Positions 40,311 to 49,064 are shown, counted from the stretch's first letter. The stretch: 64,000 nucleotides of DNA from an endosymbiont 'TC1' of Trimyema compressum (GCF_001584725.1 NZ_CP014606.1:558001-622000); one strand, 5' to 3'. Made by a program: numbers and translations. The notes: a model not told the origin generated them from the sequence alone.

Positions 40311-41132
40311 GTGAAAAGAAAAACTTTAGTTATTCTTTCAATTTTAATATTGCTACTAGTAGTAGCAATTTGTATTACTTTTTTTAAAGAAAATTCATCA
40401 CCTGAGGATAGTTTATTGACTTATAAAGTGGAAAATTCTGTTATTGAAAATAATACGGCTCATATTAAATTTACTGTTACTGTTGAAAGAGGGAAAAACA
40501 TTGACCCTATTTCACAGGTACGGTTAGTTGAGGAGAATAATTTAGCATCTTATCCAATAAATGGTTATCCCAAAATTTTGCTTTCAAAAGGTGAAAGCAA
40601 AGAATTTCAATTTACATTTCATTTTCCAAGTTCGGAAAAAGCTACTCTTGAAATCACCAGCAGTGGTGGCAATACTGAAAATCTTGTATTGTCTTTTCCA
40701 GAAGTTGCGACAAGAGAACAAGGAGTGAAGATTGAGGATTCTTCTTTAGCCATAGGGGAAGATTTGACAATAGGAAGCTCAGAAAAATATTTAGTAAATA
40801 ATTATCGCTTTTCTCAAGTGGGGGATACACTACCGCCAGAAGGCATGGTCTATTTAATTGTTAATATGACATTGGAAAATGTGAGTGATTACAAAGGAAC
40901 TGTAGTCTATCTAAACAAAGATAATTTTAGTCTAAAAAATTACGCTGGACAATTTTATGAAAAAGGTAGTGATAAAGCTGTAGGGACAAAAAAAGCTGAT
41001 AAGGATGCTTTACAGAAGGGTGAGAAGACTGCTTTTGATGTGGCTTTTGTAGTTCCTAAAACTGAAAAGAAATTTCAGTTATTTTTAAATGGAAAAAAGA
41101 TATTTATTATCGAAAAAACTGAAAAGCAATAG
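40311..41132 (+). CDS. membrane-anchored extracytoplasmic protein with DUF4352-like domain
   Basis: The 273-residue protein starts at GTG 40311 and has one N-terminal membrane helix (LVILSILILLLVVAICITFF), then a first beta-rich domain (residues 35-140) and a second (150-270) with the DUF4352-like pattern FSQVGDTLPPEGMVYLIVNMTLENVSDYKGTV (split). No lipobox cysteine at a clear position (CITFF lies within the helix). Function unknown. It follows the chromate transporter halves by 30 bases. Confidence 0.65.
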   Translation: MKRKTLVILSILILLLVVAICITFFKENSSPEDSLLTYKVENSVIENNTAHIKFTVTVERGKNIDPISQVRLVEENNLASYPINGYPKILLSKGESKEFQFTFHFPSSEKATLEITSSGGNTENLVLSFPEVATREQGVKIEDSSLAIGEDLTIGSSEKYLVNNYRFSQVGDTLPPEGMVYLIVNMTLENVSDYKGTVVYLNKDNFSLKNYAGQFYEKGSDKAVGTKKADKDALQKGEKTAFDVAFVVPKTEKKFQLFLNGKKIFIIEKTEKQ

Positions 41133-41184
41133 CCTTTTTACAAAATGTCTCACAGTAAAGCTGTGGGGCATAAATTTTACAAAC

Positions 41185-41231
41185 AAAAAAGCAATGACTA
41201 TTCTGATTATTATCACTGTCATTTGCTTTTT
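41185..41231 (-). terminator. long-loop terminator-like hairpin of rpmB
   Basis: AAAAAAGCAATGAC (41185-41198) can pair with GTCATTTGCTTTTT (41218-41231) with one bulge. It lies downstream of rpmB on the minus strand and after the DUF4352 gene on the plus strand. Confidence 0.5.
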
Positions 41232-41294
41232 CCGAATTACAACTATTAATTTTTTGAGCATGTTTTAACAGTACGCCACTGACTGCAAACTTTT

Positions 41295-41480
41295 TTATGC
41301 TCTTTCTACTTTTCCTGAACGTAAGCAACGGCTACAAACCATTTGTTTTTTAACTGTTCCATTTTTTTCAACACGTACTGGTTGTAGGTTAGCATTCCAT
41401 TTTCTTCTTGTTTTAACATGGGAGTGGCTTACTCTGTTCCCAGATATCTGACCCTTACCACATACTGCACATTTTGCCAT
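41295..41480 (-). CDS. rpmB: 50S ribosomal protein L28
   Basis: The 61-residue L28 has two Cys-x2-Cys pairs (CAVCGKG and CSRCLRSGK), so it is the zinc-binding form. AGGAGGTG lies before ATG 41480. It stands alone, divergent from the asp23 gene, as is common in Firmicutes. Confidence 0.96.
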   Translation of the reverse strand: MAKCAVCGKGQISGNRVSHSHVKTRRKWNANLQPVRVEKNGTVKKQMVCSRCLRSGKVERA

Positions 41481-41542
41481 AACGGCACCTCCTGTCTATT
41501 AAAAAAACATATTACATTCAATATTATCTAACATGCTTTTAA

Positions 41543-41571
41543 ATTATAGCAAATAATTCTTTAAAAAACAA
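41543..41571 (-). promoter_or_regulatory. sigma-A type promoter of rpmB
   Basis: On the minus strand TTGTTT (complement of 41566-41571) and TATAAT (complement of 41543-41548) are 17 bases apart, about 60 bases before rpmB. Confidence 0.7.
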
Positions 41572-41639
41572 GGTTTCATACTAGAGAAAATTATTTACTT
41601 AGTAATTATAAAAGAGTTCTTTATTTATGGTATTTTTGG

Positions 41640-41645
41640 TATAAT
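41640..41645 (+). promoter_or_regulatory. putative -10 element of the asp23-fakA operon
   Basis: TATAAT lies 40 bases before the Asp23-family gene, with a weak -35 (TTCTTT) at 17 bases. Confidence 0.45.
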
Positions 41646-41684
41646 GATATAAGTAATAGATAAACATTTTAAGGAGGAGTTATA

Positions 41685-42041
41685 ATGGTTGAGTTAAAAA
41701 CAACAGATTCAGGTAAAATTGATATTTCTGAGAATCTAATTAGCAAGGTTGCAGGTAAAGCCGCAATTGAATGCTATGGTGTTGTAGGTATGGTATCAAG
41801 AAACTTTAGAGATGGTATTCAAAAGTTTTTTGGTAAAGAGCAATATGATAAAGGCGTTGAAGTTGTTAATACAGATGATAAATGCCAAATTAATGTTCAT
41901 GTGATTTTAGCTTACGGTGGAAAAATCGATGCTATAGCTCAAAATGTGATGGATCAAGTTGTTTATGCAATTGATCAATATATCCCAAATTTAGATAAAG
42001 TTGTCAATGTTTATGTTGATGATATTTCCATTTTAAAATAA
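41685..42041 (+). CDS. Asp23/Gls24 (YloU) family envelope stress protein
   Basis: The 118-residue protein has ISENLISKVAGKAAIECYGVVGMV and a C-terminal VNVYVDDIS typical of the family. It usually sits after rpmB and before the FakA-type gene, as here. The role is thought to concern the cell envelope or fatty acid kinase. GGAGG lies before ATG 41685. Confidence 0.92.
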   Translation: MVELKTTDSGKIDISENLISKVAGKAAIECYGVVGMVSRNFRDGIQKFFGKEQYDKGVEVVNTDDKCQINVHVILAYGGKIDAIAQNVMDQVVYAIDQYIPNLDKVVNVYVDDISILK

Positions 42042-42061
42042 AACAGGAGGACTTTAATATA

Positions 42062-43687
42062 GTGAAGTCAATAGAAAAAGTTGAGGTTTTATTAAACATG
42101 ATGAAAGCAGCTGGTGCTCAGCTAGAATCTCAACGTGAAGAAGTGGATAATCTAAATGTCTTTCCTGTTCCAGATGGGGATACAGGTACCAATATGTATT
42201 TAACAATTAAAGGTGCTTTAAAGTTTATTGAGGACAGTAGGCCTGAAACCTTTTCTCAATTTTCTGAGAGTTTGTCTAAAGGAGCTCTTATGGGAGCAAG
42301 AGGTAATTCAGGAGTAATATTATCTCAAATATTTAGAGGTTTTGCTATGGGGATACAAAATCAAAGTACAATAGATGGGAAAACATTGGCTCAAGCATTT
42401 ACACTTGGAGAGGAAATTGCTTATCAGGCTGTAAAAAAACCAGTTGAAGGAACTATTTTAACGGTTATGAAAGGCATTAAAGAAGGTGCTAATAAAAGTG
42501 CAATTAGAAAAAATGATGTTCTCTTTGTTTTAGAGGAGAGTATTAAGGCTGGAAATAAAGCTTTAGAGAAAACGCCAGAATATCTCCCAATTCTTAAAGA
42601 ATCTGGTGTAGTTGACGCTGGTGGTAAAGGTCTAATGGTTATACTAGAGGGGCTATACAGAGGTGCATTAGGCAAATCTGTAGTTTTTGAGTCTCCAGAA
42701 GATGTTATTCAATCCTCTATTTTTGATGAAGGGATTCAAAATGTAGAAGATATTAAATTTGCTTACTGTACAGAGTTTATTATTTTAAATCCTACAAAAA
42801 GCAATGAACAATTAAGAAAAGACTTAGATGATCCTAAAAGAGGTGATAGTTTAATTACTATTGCTGCTGATGGTATTGCTAAAATCCATATGCATACTAA
42901 CCATCCAGGTGAACTAATTGAATATGCAATTGGTGTTGGTCCTGTCACCAATATAAAAATTGACAATATGTTAGAACAGTTTGTAAAAAAACATCCAAAC
43001 AAAAATATTACTAAAGAAACTGAAAAGCAAAAGCCCTTTGGCTTTGTTATGGTGGTTCCGGGTAGTGGTTTAGGGGATATAGCTAAAAGCATGGGCGTTG
43101 ACTCTATTTTAAATGGAGGACAGACTATGAACCCAAGTACCCATGATATTCAAGAAGCTATTGCTACAGTAAATGCTAAAGTTGTTTATTTATTGCCCAA
43201 CAATAAAAATATTATTTTAGCTTCAGAACAAGCAGCTGAATTAGTAAAAAATAAAAAAGTTATTGTTGTTCCAAGTACTAATATCCCTGAAGGGTTTAAT
43301 AGTCTTTTAGCATTTAATGAGGCTAAGAAACCAAAGGAAAATTTAGCAAGTATGAAAACATCTTTTAGAGAGATAACAGCAGGGGCTATTACTTATGCAG
43401 TAAGAGATACATCAGTTAATGGCTTAGTTATCAAAAAAAATCAGATATTGTCGATGATAGGCAAAGAGATTATTGCTGCTACGAAAACTATTGATGAGTC
43501 TATGGATATATTTTTAGAAAAAGCTTATAAAGATCAAGATATTCTAACACTATATACAGGCAATATGGTTTCTAAAGAAGATGGAACAAAGATGAAAAAA
43601 AGAATTGAAAAGAAATATCCTGAGTTAGAGGTAGTCTTATTTGAGGGTAAACAACCTGTTTATTACTACATTCTATCTCTAGAATAG
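42062..43687 (+). CDS. fakA: FakA/YloV-type fatty acid kinase ATP-binding subunit (DAK2 domain)
   Basis: The 541-residue protein has an N-terminal DhaL/DAK2 domain with NVFPVPDGDTGTNMYLT (metal-ATP aspartates), GALMGARGNSGVILSQIFRGFA and VDAGGKGLMVILEGL, and a C-terminal DegV-like region with PGSGLGDIAKSMGVD and IPEGFNSLLAFNE. With a FakB lipid-binding protein it phosphorylates fatty acids. Start is GTG 42062 after AGGAGG. No fakB is seen in the window. Confidence 0.92.
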   Translation: MKSIEKVEVLLNMMKAAGAQLESQREEVDNLNVFPVPDGDTGTNMYLTIKGALKFIEDSRPETFSQFSESLSKGALMGARGNSGVILSQIFRGFAMGIQNQSTIDGKTLAQAFTLGEEIAYQAVKKPVEGTILTVMKGIKEGANKSAIRKNDVLFVLEESIKAGNKALEKTPEYLPILKESGVVDAGGKGLMVILEGLYRGALGKSVVFESPEDVIQSSIFDEGIQNVEDIKFAYCTEFIILNPTKSNEQLRKDLDDPKRGDSLITIAADGIAKIHMHTNHPGELIEYAIGVGPVTNIKIDNMLEQFVKKHPNKNITKETEKQKPFGFVMVVPGSGLGDIAKSMGVDSILNGGQTMNPSTHDIQEAIATVNAKVVYLLPNNKNIILASEQAAELVKNKKVIVVPSTNIPEGFNSLLAFNEAKKPKENLASMKTSFREITAGAITYAVRDTSVNGLVIKKNQILSMIGKEIIAATKTIDESMDIFLEKAYKDQDILTLYTGNMVSKEDGTKMKKRIEKKYPELEVVLFEGKQPVYYYILSLE

Positions 43688-43698
43688 GACATATAAAT

Positions 43699-44976
43699 TT
43701 GATTGATAAAAAAATATATAAAAATGGGCTAACGGTAATTAAGTCTTTGATACCGGATAGTTTATCAGCAGTATTTGGTGTTTTTGTAAAAGCTGGTACT
43801 CGGAATGAAACTAAAGATAACTTTGGCTGTGCCCATTTTTTAGAGCATATGTTTTTCAAAGGTACAGCAACTAAAACAGGTCGTGAACTAGCAGAATCTA
43901 TGGATGAAATTGGTGGTATAATTAATGCTTTTACAAGCCATGATTATACTTGTTTTTATAGCCATAGTCTCAGCGAAGATTGTTCTTATGCTTATGATGT
44001 TATTAGTGATATGCTATTAAATAGTTTATTTGACAAAGGTGAAATAGAGAAGGAAAAGAAAGTAATTTTTGAAGAGATGAATATGTATGAGGATGAACCA
44101 GGAGGCTTAGTTGTAGAAACATTTACAAAAAAGCTTTTTGTTGGAACACCTTTAAGCAATAGTATTTTAGGTACGGTTGAATCTTTGAAATCAATTAATC
44201 AGGAGAAATTACTTGATTTTTTTAATAAATACTATAGACCTGAGAATATAATAATTGTACTGGCAGGTCATTTTAATGAAGAAGATTTAACGAAAAAAAT
44301 AGAGAATACATTTGGTAAGATGGCTAAAGGCGCTTTTAAAGACGCTCCCTTAATTGAAACAAGCGGCATTAAGCCTTTTAACTACCATGCTATTATGAAA
44401 GAAGATGTAACCCAAGTTAATTTCGCTTTAGGCTGTCTTGGTGTAGCTAAAACCCATTCTAACTATTATGCTTTAGAGCTATTAAGTACGCTATTAGGTG
44501 AAGGTTCTAGTTCCTATTTGTTTTTGCAAATTAGAGATGCATTAGGATTGTGTTATGATATTGGCAGTTTTAATTCTTCTTTTTATGAAACTGGAGAATT
44601 AGTAATTCATGGTGCTACAAGTATTGAGTCCTTTCCCAAAGTGCTTAAAACTGTTGCTGAGCTTTTAGATGATATGGTGAAAAATAGTGTAAATGAAGGA
44701 GCATTTTTACGAGGTAAAAAACAAATGGTTAGTCAGATTGTTTTAGCCAGTGAAGGCATTCTTAGTAAACTTAGATTGGGCAATAATTTTCTTTATAATG
44801 GTAGAGAAGTACCAGTGTCAGAAGCAAAAAACTTAATTGAATCTATTCCTTATGCAGATTTTAATTTATTTGTTAAAGGGTTTTTGAAAAGAGAAAATAT
44901 GAGTTTGTCCTTAGTAGGACCTAAAGGAATGGAAAATTTTAAAGAGAAATGGAGATTGACTCAATGGGGAAATTAA
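43699..44976 (+). CDS. M16 family zinc metallopeptidase
   Basis: This 425-residue protein has the inverted zinc motif HFLEHMFFKGTA (HxxEH) and the downstream glutamate region EKKVIFEEMNMYEDEPG, followed by the inactive C-terminal domain (LLGEGSSSYLFLQIRDALGLCYDI). The family processes peptides as two-domain clamshells. Start is TTG 43699, 8 bases after AGGAC. It overlaps dut by 13 bases, a common clostridial pairing. Confidence 0.92.
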   Translation: MIDKKIYKNGLTVIKSLIPDSLSAVFGVFVKAGTRNETKDNFGCAHFLEHMFFKGTATKTGRELAESMDEIGGIINAFTSHDYTCFYSHSLSEDCSYAYDVISDMLLNSLFDKGEIEKEKKVIFEEMNMYEDEPGGLVVETFTKKLFVGTPLSNSILGTVESLKSINQEKLLDFFNKYYRPENIIIVLAGHFNEEDLTKKIENTFGKMAKGAFKDAPLIETSGIKPFNYHAIMKEDVTQVNFALGCLGVAKTHSNYYALELLSTLLGEGSSSYLFLQIRDALGLCYDIGSFNSSFYETGELVIHGATSIESFPKVLKTVAELLDDMVKNSVNEGAFLRGKKQMVSQIVLASEGILSKLRLGNNFLYNGREVPVSEAKNLIESIPYADFNLFVKGFLKRENMSLSLVGPKGMENFKEKWRLTQWGN

Positions 44977-45416
44977 AAATAAAGCTAATGAGAAATCATT
45001 TTAAATTAGAAGAGGTTCTACCTGAATATAAGACAGTTGGCTCAGCAGGAATGGATTTAAAAGCCGCTTTAACAGATCCAGCTACTATTAATCCAGGGGA
45101 GAGAAAGCTAATTCCAACTGGTATAGCTATTGCTCTTGACCATGAAGAAGAAGTTGGCTTAGTTTATCCTAGAAGTGGTTTGTCTACAAAGTTTGGGATT
45201 GCTTTAGCAAATGGAGTTGGTGTAATCGATAGTGATTATAGAGGGGAAATATTTTGCCCATTAATTAATTTATCAGACCAGATGTATGTTTTAAATCCTT
45301 TAGAGAGAATGGCTCAATTAGTAATTATGCCAATTAAAAAGGTTGAATTAGAGGTTGTTGATGATTTAGAAGCTACTTGCAGAGGTGAAGGTGGCTTTGG
45401 TTCTACTGGAAAATAG
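44964..45416 (+). CDS. dut: dUTP diphosphatase
   Basis: The five trimeric dUTPase motifs are present: GSAGMDLKAAL, PRSGLSTKFGI, GVIDSDYRGEIF, ERMAQLVIMP and RGEGGFGSTGK. ATG 44964 follows GGAG by 9 bases; the open frame from 44949 is extended by chance. The 150-residue enzyme removes dUTP and supplies dUMP. Confidence 0.95.
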   Translation: MGKLKIKLMRNHFKLEEVLPEYKTVGSAGMDLKAALTDPATINPGERKLIPTGIAIALDHEEEVGLVYPRSGLSTKFGIALANGVGVIDSDYRGEIFCPLINLSDQMYVLNPLERMAQLVIMPIKKVELEVVDDLEATCRGEGGFGSTGK

Positions 45417-45489
45417 GGAAAATATATTTACGGAAGTATTATTTTATGTTACTATATTAGTAGAGAGACCTTAGTAGGAGGATACATAT

Positions 45490-46044
45490 TTGAAGAAATT
45501 TATGATTGCATTAGGCGTTCTGTTGATTATTATTGGATGCGGTATTTTGATTGGGAAATTTGTAATGGATAAGATGAATACTGATAAAATGAATGGATTA
45601 ACTGAAACATTTATGACTAATATAGATAGTAAACAGGAACCTATTGTTGAAAATAGTGGCAATCCTATTGCTGTTTTAGAGTTTCCTAGATTTGGTGATC
45701 AAGTTGCTGTAACAGAAGGTGTTGATTTAAGTGTTATCGCCTATTCAGCTGGCCATTTTCCGGAGACGCCATTGCCTTGGGAGGACAGTGGTAATTCAGC
45801 ATTTGCAGCACACAATGACACTTTCTTTAAGAATGTAGAAAAATTTGTGCCTGGGGATAAAATAATTGTTCATTCAAAAGAAGGACGTTTTGAGTATCGA
45901 GTTACAGGACTTAAAGAAGTGGATCTGAGTGATGTTAGTGTTTTGGAAAATGTAACTGATCGTAAAAAAATTACTTTAGTTACTTGTAACTTTACAGGAT
46001 CTACTCGTGTGATTGCATTTGCAGAAGGTGGCGAAAAAATTTAA
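45490..46044 (+). CDS. class D-like sortase
   Basis: The 184-residue protein has an N-terminal membrane anchor (residues 5-28) and the sortase catalytic set: His108 in AAHNDTFFKN, Cys166 in TLVTCNF and Arg173 in STRVIAFA. PRFGDQVAVTEGVD and GDKIIVHSKEGRFEYRVTG fit class D. TTG 45490 follows AGGAGG by 9-10 bases. Sortases attach surface proteins to peptidoglycan or assemble pili; no substrate with LPxTG is visible here. Confidence 0.88.
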   Translation: MKKFMIALGVLLIIIGCGILIGKFVMDKMNTDKMNGLTETFMTNIDSKQEPIVENSGNPIAVLEFPRFGDQVAVTEGVDLSVIAYSAGHFPETPLPWEDSGNSAFAAHNDTFFKNVEKFVPGDKIIVHSKEGRFEYRVTGLKEVDLSDVSVLENVTDRKKITLVTCNFTGSTRVIAFAEGGEKI

Positions 46045-46054
46045 TATTAATGAA

Positions 46055-46083
46055 TTGACATTGGTTAAGGAGTTTAGTATAAT
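46055..46083 (+). promoter_or_regulatory. consensus sigma-A promoter of infC-rpmI-rplT
   Basis: Perfect TTGACA (46055-46060) and TATAAT (46078-46083) with 17-base spacing, the strongest promoter in the window. Confidence 0.9.
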
Positions 46084-46089
46084 GTTTAG

Positions 46090-46217
46090 AGCAAGAAGAA
46101 ACTGCCTGTTTCTCACCTTATGGCAATGCTAATAAGGTTAATATTAACCAGAACAATAATAATGTGTTCAAAGTGTTATATAGATAGCAGGCTGTTTGGC
46201 CTGCTATTATTTTTTTG
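46090..46217 (+). promoter_or_regulatory. infC leader RNA with attenuator
   Basis: About 125 bases of leader end in a 9-bp stem (46184-46192 with 46199-46207) and a long T run right before the infC ribosome binding site. Position matches the L20-controlled leaders of Firmicute infC-rpmI-rplT operons, in which L20 binding decides between readthrough and termination. The L20 link is inferred from that position, not from a structure I can prove. Confidence 0.75.
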
Positions 46218-46229
46218 GAGGTGACTATC

Positions 46230-46742
46230 ATAAGCAAAGAAGCTCGAGTAAATGAAGATATACGTGCAAAGGAAGTTCGGGTTATTGATGATAGAGGTGA
46301 ACAACTGGATATTATGCCTATTAGAGATGCAATTCAAATTGCGAGAGAAAGAGGTTTTGATTTAGTTGAGGTAGCCCCTAACGCTAAACCGCCGGTGTGC
46401 AGGATAATGGATTACGGAAAGTTTAAATTCGATCAGTCAAAAAAAGACAAGGAAGCGAAAAAGAAACAAAAAACAATTCAGGTGAAGGAAATGAAGCTTC
46501 GTTTAGGAATTGAAGACCACGACTTTAAAGTTAAGGCTAAAAACATTCAGAAATTTCTAGGGGAAGGTCATAAAGTAAAAGTAACTATTATGTTCAGGGG
46601 TCGAGAGATGAACCATCCTGAAATCGGAAGAGCACTTTGTGATAAATTAGTTGAGTTTTTAAGCGAATATACCAGTGTAGAAAGAATGCCAAAACATGAA
46701 GGCAGAAACATGATTATGATTTTAGCACCAAAAAACGTTTAA
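46230..46742 (+). CDS. infC: Translation initiation factor IF-3, ATA start
   Basis: The 170-residue protein reads SKEARVNEDIRAKEVRVIDD, GFDLVEVAPNAKPPVCRIMDYGKFKFDQ (split over the N-domain) and KMRLRLGIEDHDFKVKAKN-like C-domain sequence. No ATG lies at the right place. GGAGGTG at 46217-46223 is followed 6 bases later by ATA AGC AAA GAA, so ATA 46230 is the probable start; a TTG at 46215 lies in front of the ribosome binding site and cannot serve. Rare AUU/AUA/AUC starts are known for infC and allow IF-3 to control itself. Confidence 0.93.
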   Translation: MSKEARVNEDIRAKEVRVIDDRGEQLDIMPIRDAIQIARERGFDLVEVAPNAKPPVCRIMDYGKFKFDQSKKDKEAKKKQKTIQVKEMKLRLGIEDHDFKVKAKNIQKFLGEGHKVKVTIMFRGREMNHPEIGRALCDKLVEFLSEYTSVERMPKHEGRNMIMILAPKNV

Positions 46743-46762
46743 ATTGAGGAGGGACTAATAGG

Positions 46763-46960
46763 ATGCCAAAAATGAAAACCCATAGAGGGGCAGCAAAGAG
46801 AATTAAAAAAACCGGAAGCGGAAAATACAAGGTAGCTCATGCAAATAGAAATCATATTTTAGAGAAAAAGACTAATAAAAGAAAAAGACATTTGAGAAAA
46901 TCTGATATTCTTTGTGCAGCGGAAGCTAAGAAAATTAAAGTATTATTACCATATTTATAG
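46763..46960 (+). CDS. rpmI: 50S ribosomal protein L35
   Basis: The 65-residue basic protein reads [20 protein letters not shown] and [20 protein letters not shown]. It is second in the infC operon; AGGAGGG lies before ATG 46763. Confidence 0.96.
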   Translation: MPKMKTHRGAAKRIKKTGSGKYKVAHANRNHILEKKTNKRKRHLRKSDILCAAEAKKIKVLLPYL

Positions 46961-46981
46961 GATAGAGGAGGTACATAAGAC

Positions 46982-47338
46982 ATGGCAAGAGTTAAAAGAG
47001 GCGTCAGCGTAAAACGCAGACATAAAAAAATATTAAAGCTAGCAAAAGGATATTTTGGAGCTAAATCTAAACTATACAGATCAGCTAATGAGCAGGTTAT
47101 GAAGTCTCTATCTTATGCATATGCGCATAGAAAGAAGAAAAAAGGCGACTTCAGAAGACTTTGGATTCAAAGAATTAATGCAGCAGCAAGAATTAATGGA
47201 TTATCCTATAGCCGCTTCATGGGTGGTTTGAGAAATGCAGGCGTTGTTGTTAACAGAAAAATTTTAGCTGATTTAGCTGTTCGTGATAGCAATGGTTTTG
47301 CACAATTGGTAACTGTAGCTAAAGATAATTTGAAATAA
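46982..47338 (+). CDS. rplT: 50S ribosomal protein L20
   Basis: The 118-residue L20 reads [41 protein letters not shown] and [14 protein letters not shown]. It is the likely repressor of its own operon through the leader. A terminator follows at once. Confidence 0.97.
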   Translation: MARVKRGVSVKRRHKKILKLAKGYFGAKSKLYRSANEQVMKSLSYAYAHRKKKKGDFRRLWIQRINAAARINGLSYSRFMGGLRNAGVVVNRKILADLAVRDSNGFAQLVTVAKDNLK

Positions 47339-47339
47339 T

Positions 47340-47368
47340 AAAAAAGATCGTTTTACGGTCTTTTTTAT
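47340..47368 (+). terminator. terminator after rplT
   Basis: AAAAAGATCG and CGGTCTTTTTT form a stem with one G-T pair and a T run between rplT and the methyltransferase gene. Confidence 0.75.
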
Positions 47369-47383
47369 TAAGGAGGAAATTTA

Positions 47384-48142
47384 ATGGAGGATATTTTTTC
47401 AAAGGACAATGAACGGGTTAAGCTATGGCGTTCTTTATTAGCCAATAAAGGAAGAAAAAAAGAAGGGAAATTTCTACTTGAAAGTATAAGGGGCATTGAA
47501 GAAGGATTGATTAAAGGCTTTGAACCAGAAGTATTAATTGTAAGGGAGGGGATGGTAATACCGGAAGCTTTTAGACGAATTGAAACAATAGTGTTTTTAG
47601 AAACAGGGCCATTTAACTCATTATGTGACACTGAAAATAGTCAGGGCTTTATCGGTATCTATCCTATCCAGCCATTAAATATGAGACTATTAGATAAGTG
47701 TCAACATTTATTTTATGTTGATGGCATTCAAGATCCAGGTAATCTAGGTACTTTAATTCGCTCAGGTGGAGCCTTTAATATAGATGGTCTACTTTTAGGT
47801 GAAGGAACTGTAGATCCATATAATAGCAAGGTTTTAAGAAGCACTATGGGAGGGATTTTTACTTTTCCGATATTTGAAGTGACTTTGGAAACTATTGCTG
47901 TTTTAAAGGAAAAAGGTTTTGAAATAGTAGCTAGTACATTTAATGGTTTACCTCTTGAAGAGTGGCAACCGGCAAAACCGTTTGTGTTGGGAATCGGCAA
48001 TGAAAACAAGGGTTTAACGAAAGAGTTTATAGCTTTAGCTGATAGAGAAGTAACAATTCCGATGGTTGGTCTTGAATCATTAAATGCTGGTGTTGCTGGA
48101 AGTATTTTTATGTATAAAAATTATAACCCAATTAATCTGTAG
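47384..48142 (+). CDS. TrmH/SpoU-family RNA 2'-O-methyltransferase
   Basis: The 252-residue SPOUT enzyme has an N-terminal substrate-binding domain (KEGKFLLESIRGIEEGL) and the knotted catalytic domain with motif 1 GIQDPGNLGTLIRSGGAF, motif 2 LGIGNENKGLTKEF and motif 3 IPMVGLESLNAGVAGSIFMY. It often follows rplT in Clostridia. Target (rRNA or tRNA) cannot be told from sequence. Confidence 0.9.
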   Translation: MEDIFSKDNERVKLWRSLLANKGRKKEGKFLLESIRGIEEGLIKGFEPEVLIVREGMVIPEAFRRIETIVFLETGPFNSLCDTENSQGFIGIYPIQPLNMRLLDKCQHLFYVDGIQDPGNLGTLIRSGGAFNIDGLLLGEGTVDPYNSKVLRSTMGGIFTFPIFEVTLETIAVLKEKGFEIVASTFNGLPLEEWQPAKPFVLGIGNENKGLTKEFIALADREVTIPMVGLESLNAGVAGSIFMYKNYNPINL

Positions 48143-48176
48143 CATGATTTATGATGCATTTAGCGGATATCTTTGT

Positions 48177-48182
48177 TATAAT
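48177..48182 (+). promoter_or_regulatory. putative -10 element of the rubrerythrin gene
   Basis: TATAAT lies about 35 bases before the rubrerythrin ATG; AGGAGG is at 48203-48208. No good -35. Confidence 0.4.
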
Positions 48183-48217
48183 GTATTTCATATAATTATA
48201 AGTAGGAGGTTTATATT

Positions 48218-48754
48218 ATGGATTTAAAAGGTTCAAAAACAGAAGCTAACCTATGGGCTGCATTAAATGGAGAATGTCTAGCAACAAATAAGTATTTATA
48301 CTTTGCTAAACAAGCCAGAAAAGATGGTTATGAGCAAATGGCAAGAATTTTCGAAGAAACATCACATAATGAAAAGGCACACGCAAAAATTTGGTTTAAA
48401 AAACTAGGTTAATTCGGTGACACAAAAGCAAATCTTGCTTTATGTATTGTTGGTGAACACTATGAGAATGCGGAAATGTATCCTGGATTTGCTAAAGTTG
48501 CTCTTGAAGAAGGGTTTATTGAATTAGCTGGACTATTTAATATGGTTGGTGCTATTGAAAAGGGTCACGAAACTAGATACAGAAGTCTACTTGATAATAT
48601 TGAACAAGGTAATGTCTTTAAAAAAGACACGCCTCAAGAGTGGATTTGCTTAGAGTGTGGTAATGTTTATATAGGACCAGAAGCACCATCTACTAACTGT
48701 CCTGTCTGTGACCATCCACAAGCTTACAGAGCTATTTACAAAAAAACATATTAG
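48218..48754 (+). pseudogene. Rubrerythrin, one in-frame stop codon
   Basis: Rubrerythrin reduces peroxide in anaerobes. The diiron domain has NGECLATNKYLYFAKQA and EETSHNEKAHAKIWFKKLG; a TAA at 48410-48412 follows, then the same frame continues [32 protein letters not shown] and [14 protein letters not shown], and ends in the rubredoxin-like domain [10 protein letters not shown] ... [10 protein letters not shown]. Everything except one codon is intact. The truncated product lacks half of the iron ligands and the rubredoxin part. A very recent lesion or a base-calling error are the two options. Confidence 0.9.
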
Positions 48755-48768
48755 TCATAATTGAAATC

Positions 48769-48804
48769 TAAAGCATCCTATATCTTAGCTATAGGATGCT
48801 TTTA
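48769..48804 (+). terminator. terminator after rubrerythrin
   Basis: TAAAGCATCCTATA and TATAGGATGCTTTTA pair over about 14 bp with a T-rich tail. Confidence 0.85.
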
Positions 48805-48883
48805 TTAAGAAGGGCTTTTTACTTAATTTAAATATAGGTAAAATAAAACAGATAGTTTGAGAAAATTGAAAGGAAGTGCTATT

Positions 48884-48967
48884 ATGCCAATATTGAAAGT
48901 TGCTTTACTTCAAGTTTCGGTAAATAGAGACTTGGGGAAATGCGTATCGCAAACCGCAAGCTTATAA
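48884..48967 (+). pseudogene. carbon-nitrogen hydrolase (nitrilase family) N-terminal fragment
   Basis: A 27-codon frame starts MPILKVALLQVSVNRDLGKC after AAGGAAGTG and ends at TAA 48967. KVALLQV...N...G is the typical beginning of nitrilase-superfamily amidohydrolases, but the remaining 230 or so residues are absent; the sequence goes straight to intergenic DNA. From here to 49135 only a long-loop inverted repeat and a promoter are seen. Confidence 0.5.
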
Positions 48968-49013
48968 AAGTATTTTGTCTAGTTATATTTACTCGCCATT
49001 TAAAAGAAATGAC

Positions 49014-49064
49014 GCAAGAAGAGATAAGCATGTATCATTAAAAAACTGTGTACTTATCTTCTTG
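49014..49064 (+). repeat. inverted repeat with 25-base loop
   Basis: CAAGAAGAGATAAG (49014-49027) pairs with CTTATCTTCTTG (49053-49064) except for two extra bases. A T-rich stretch follows. It may be a terminator of the lost hydrolase gene. Confidence 0.45.
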
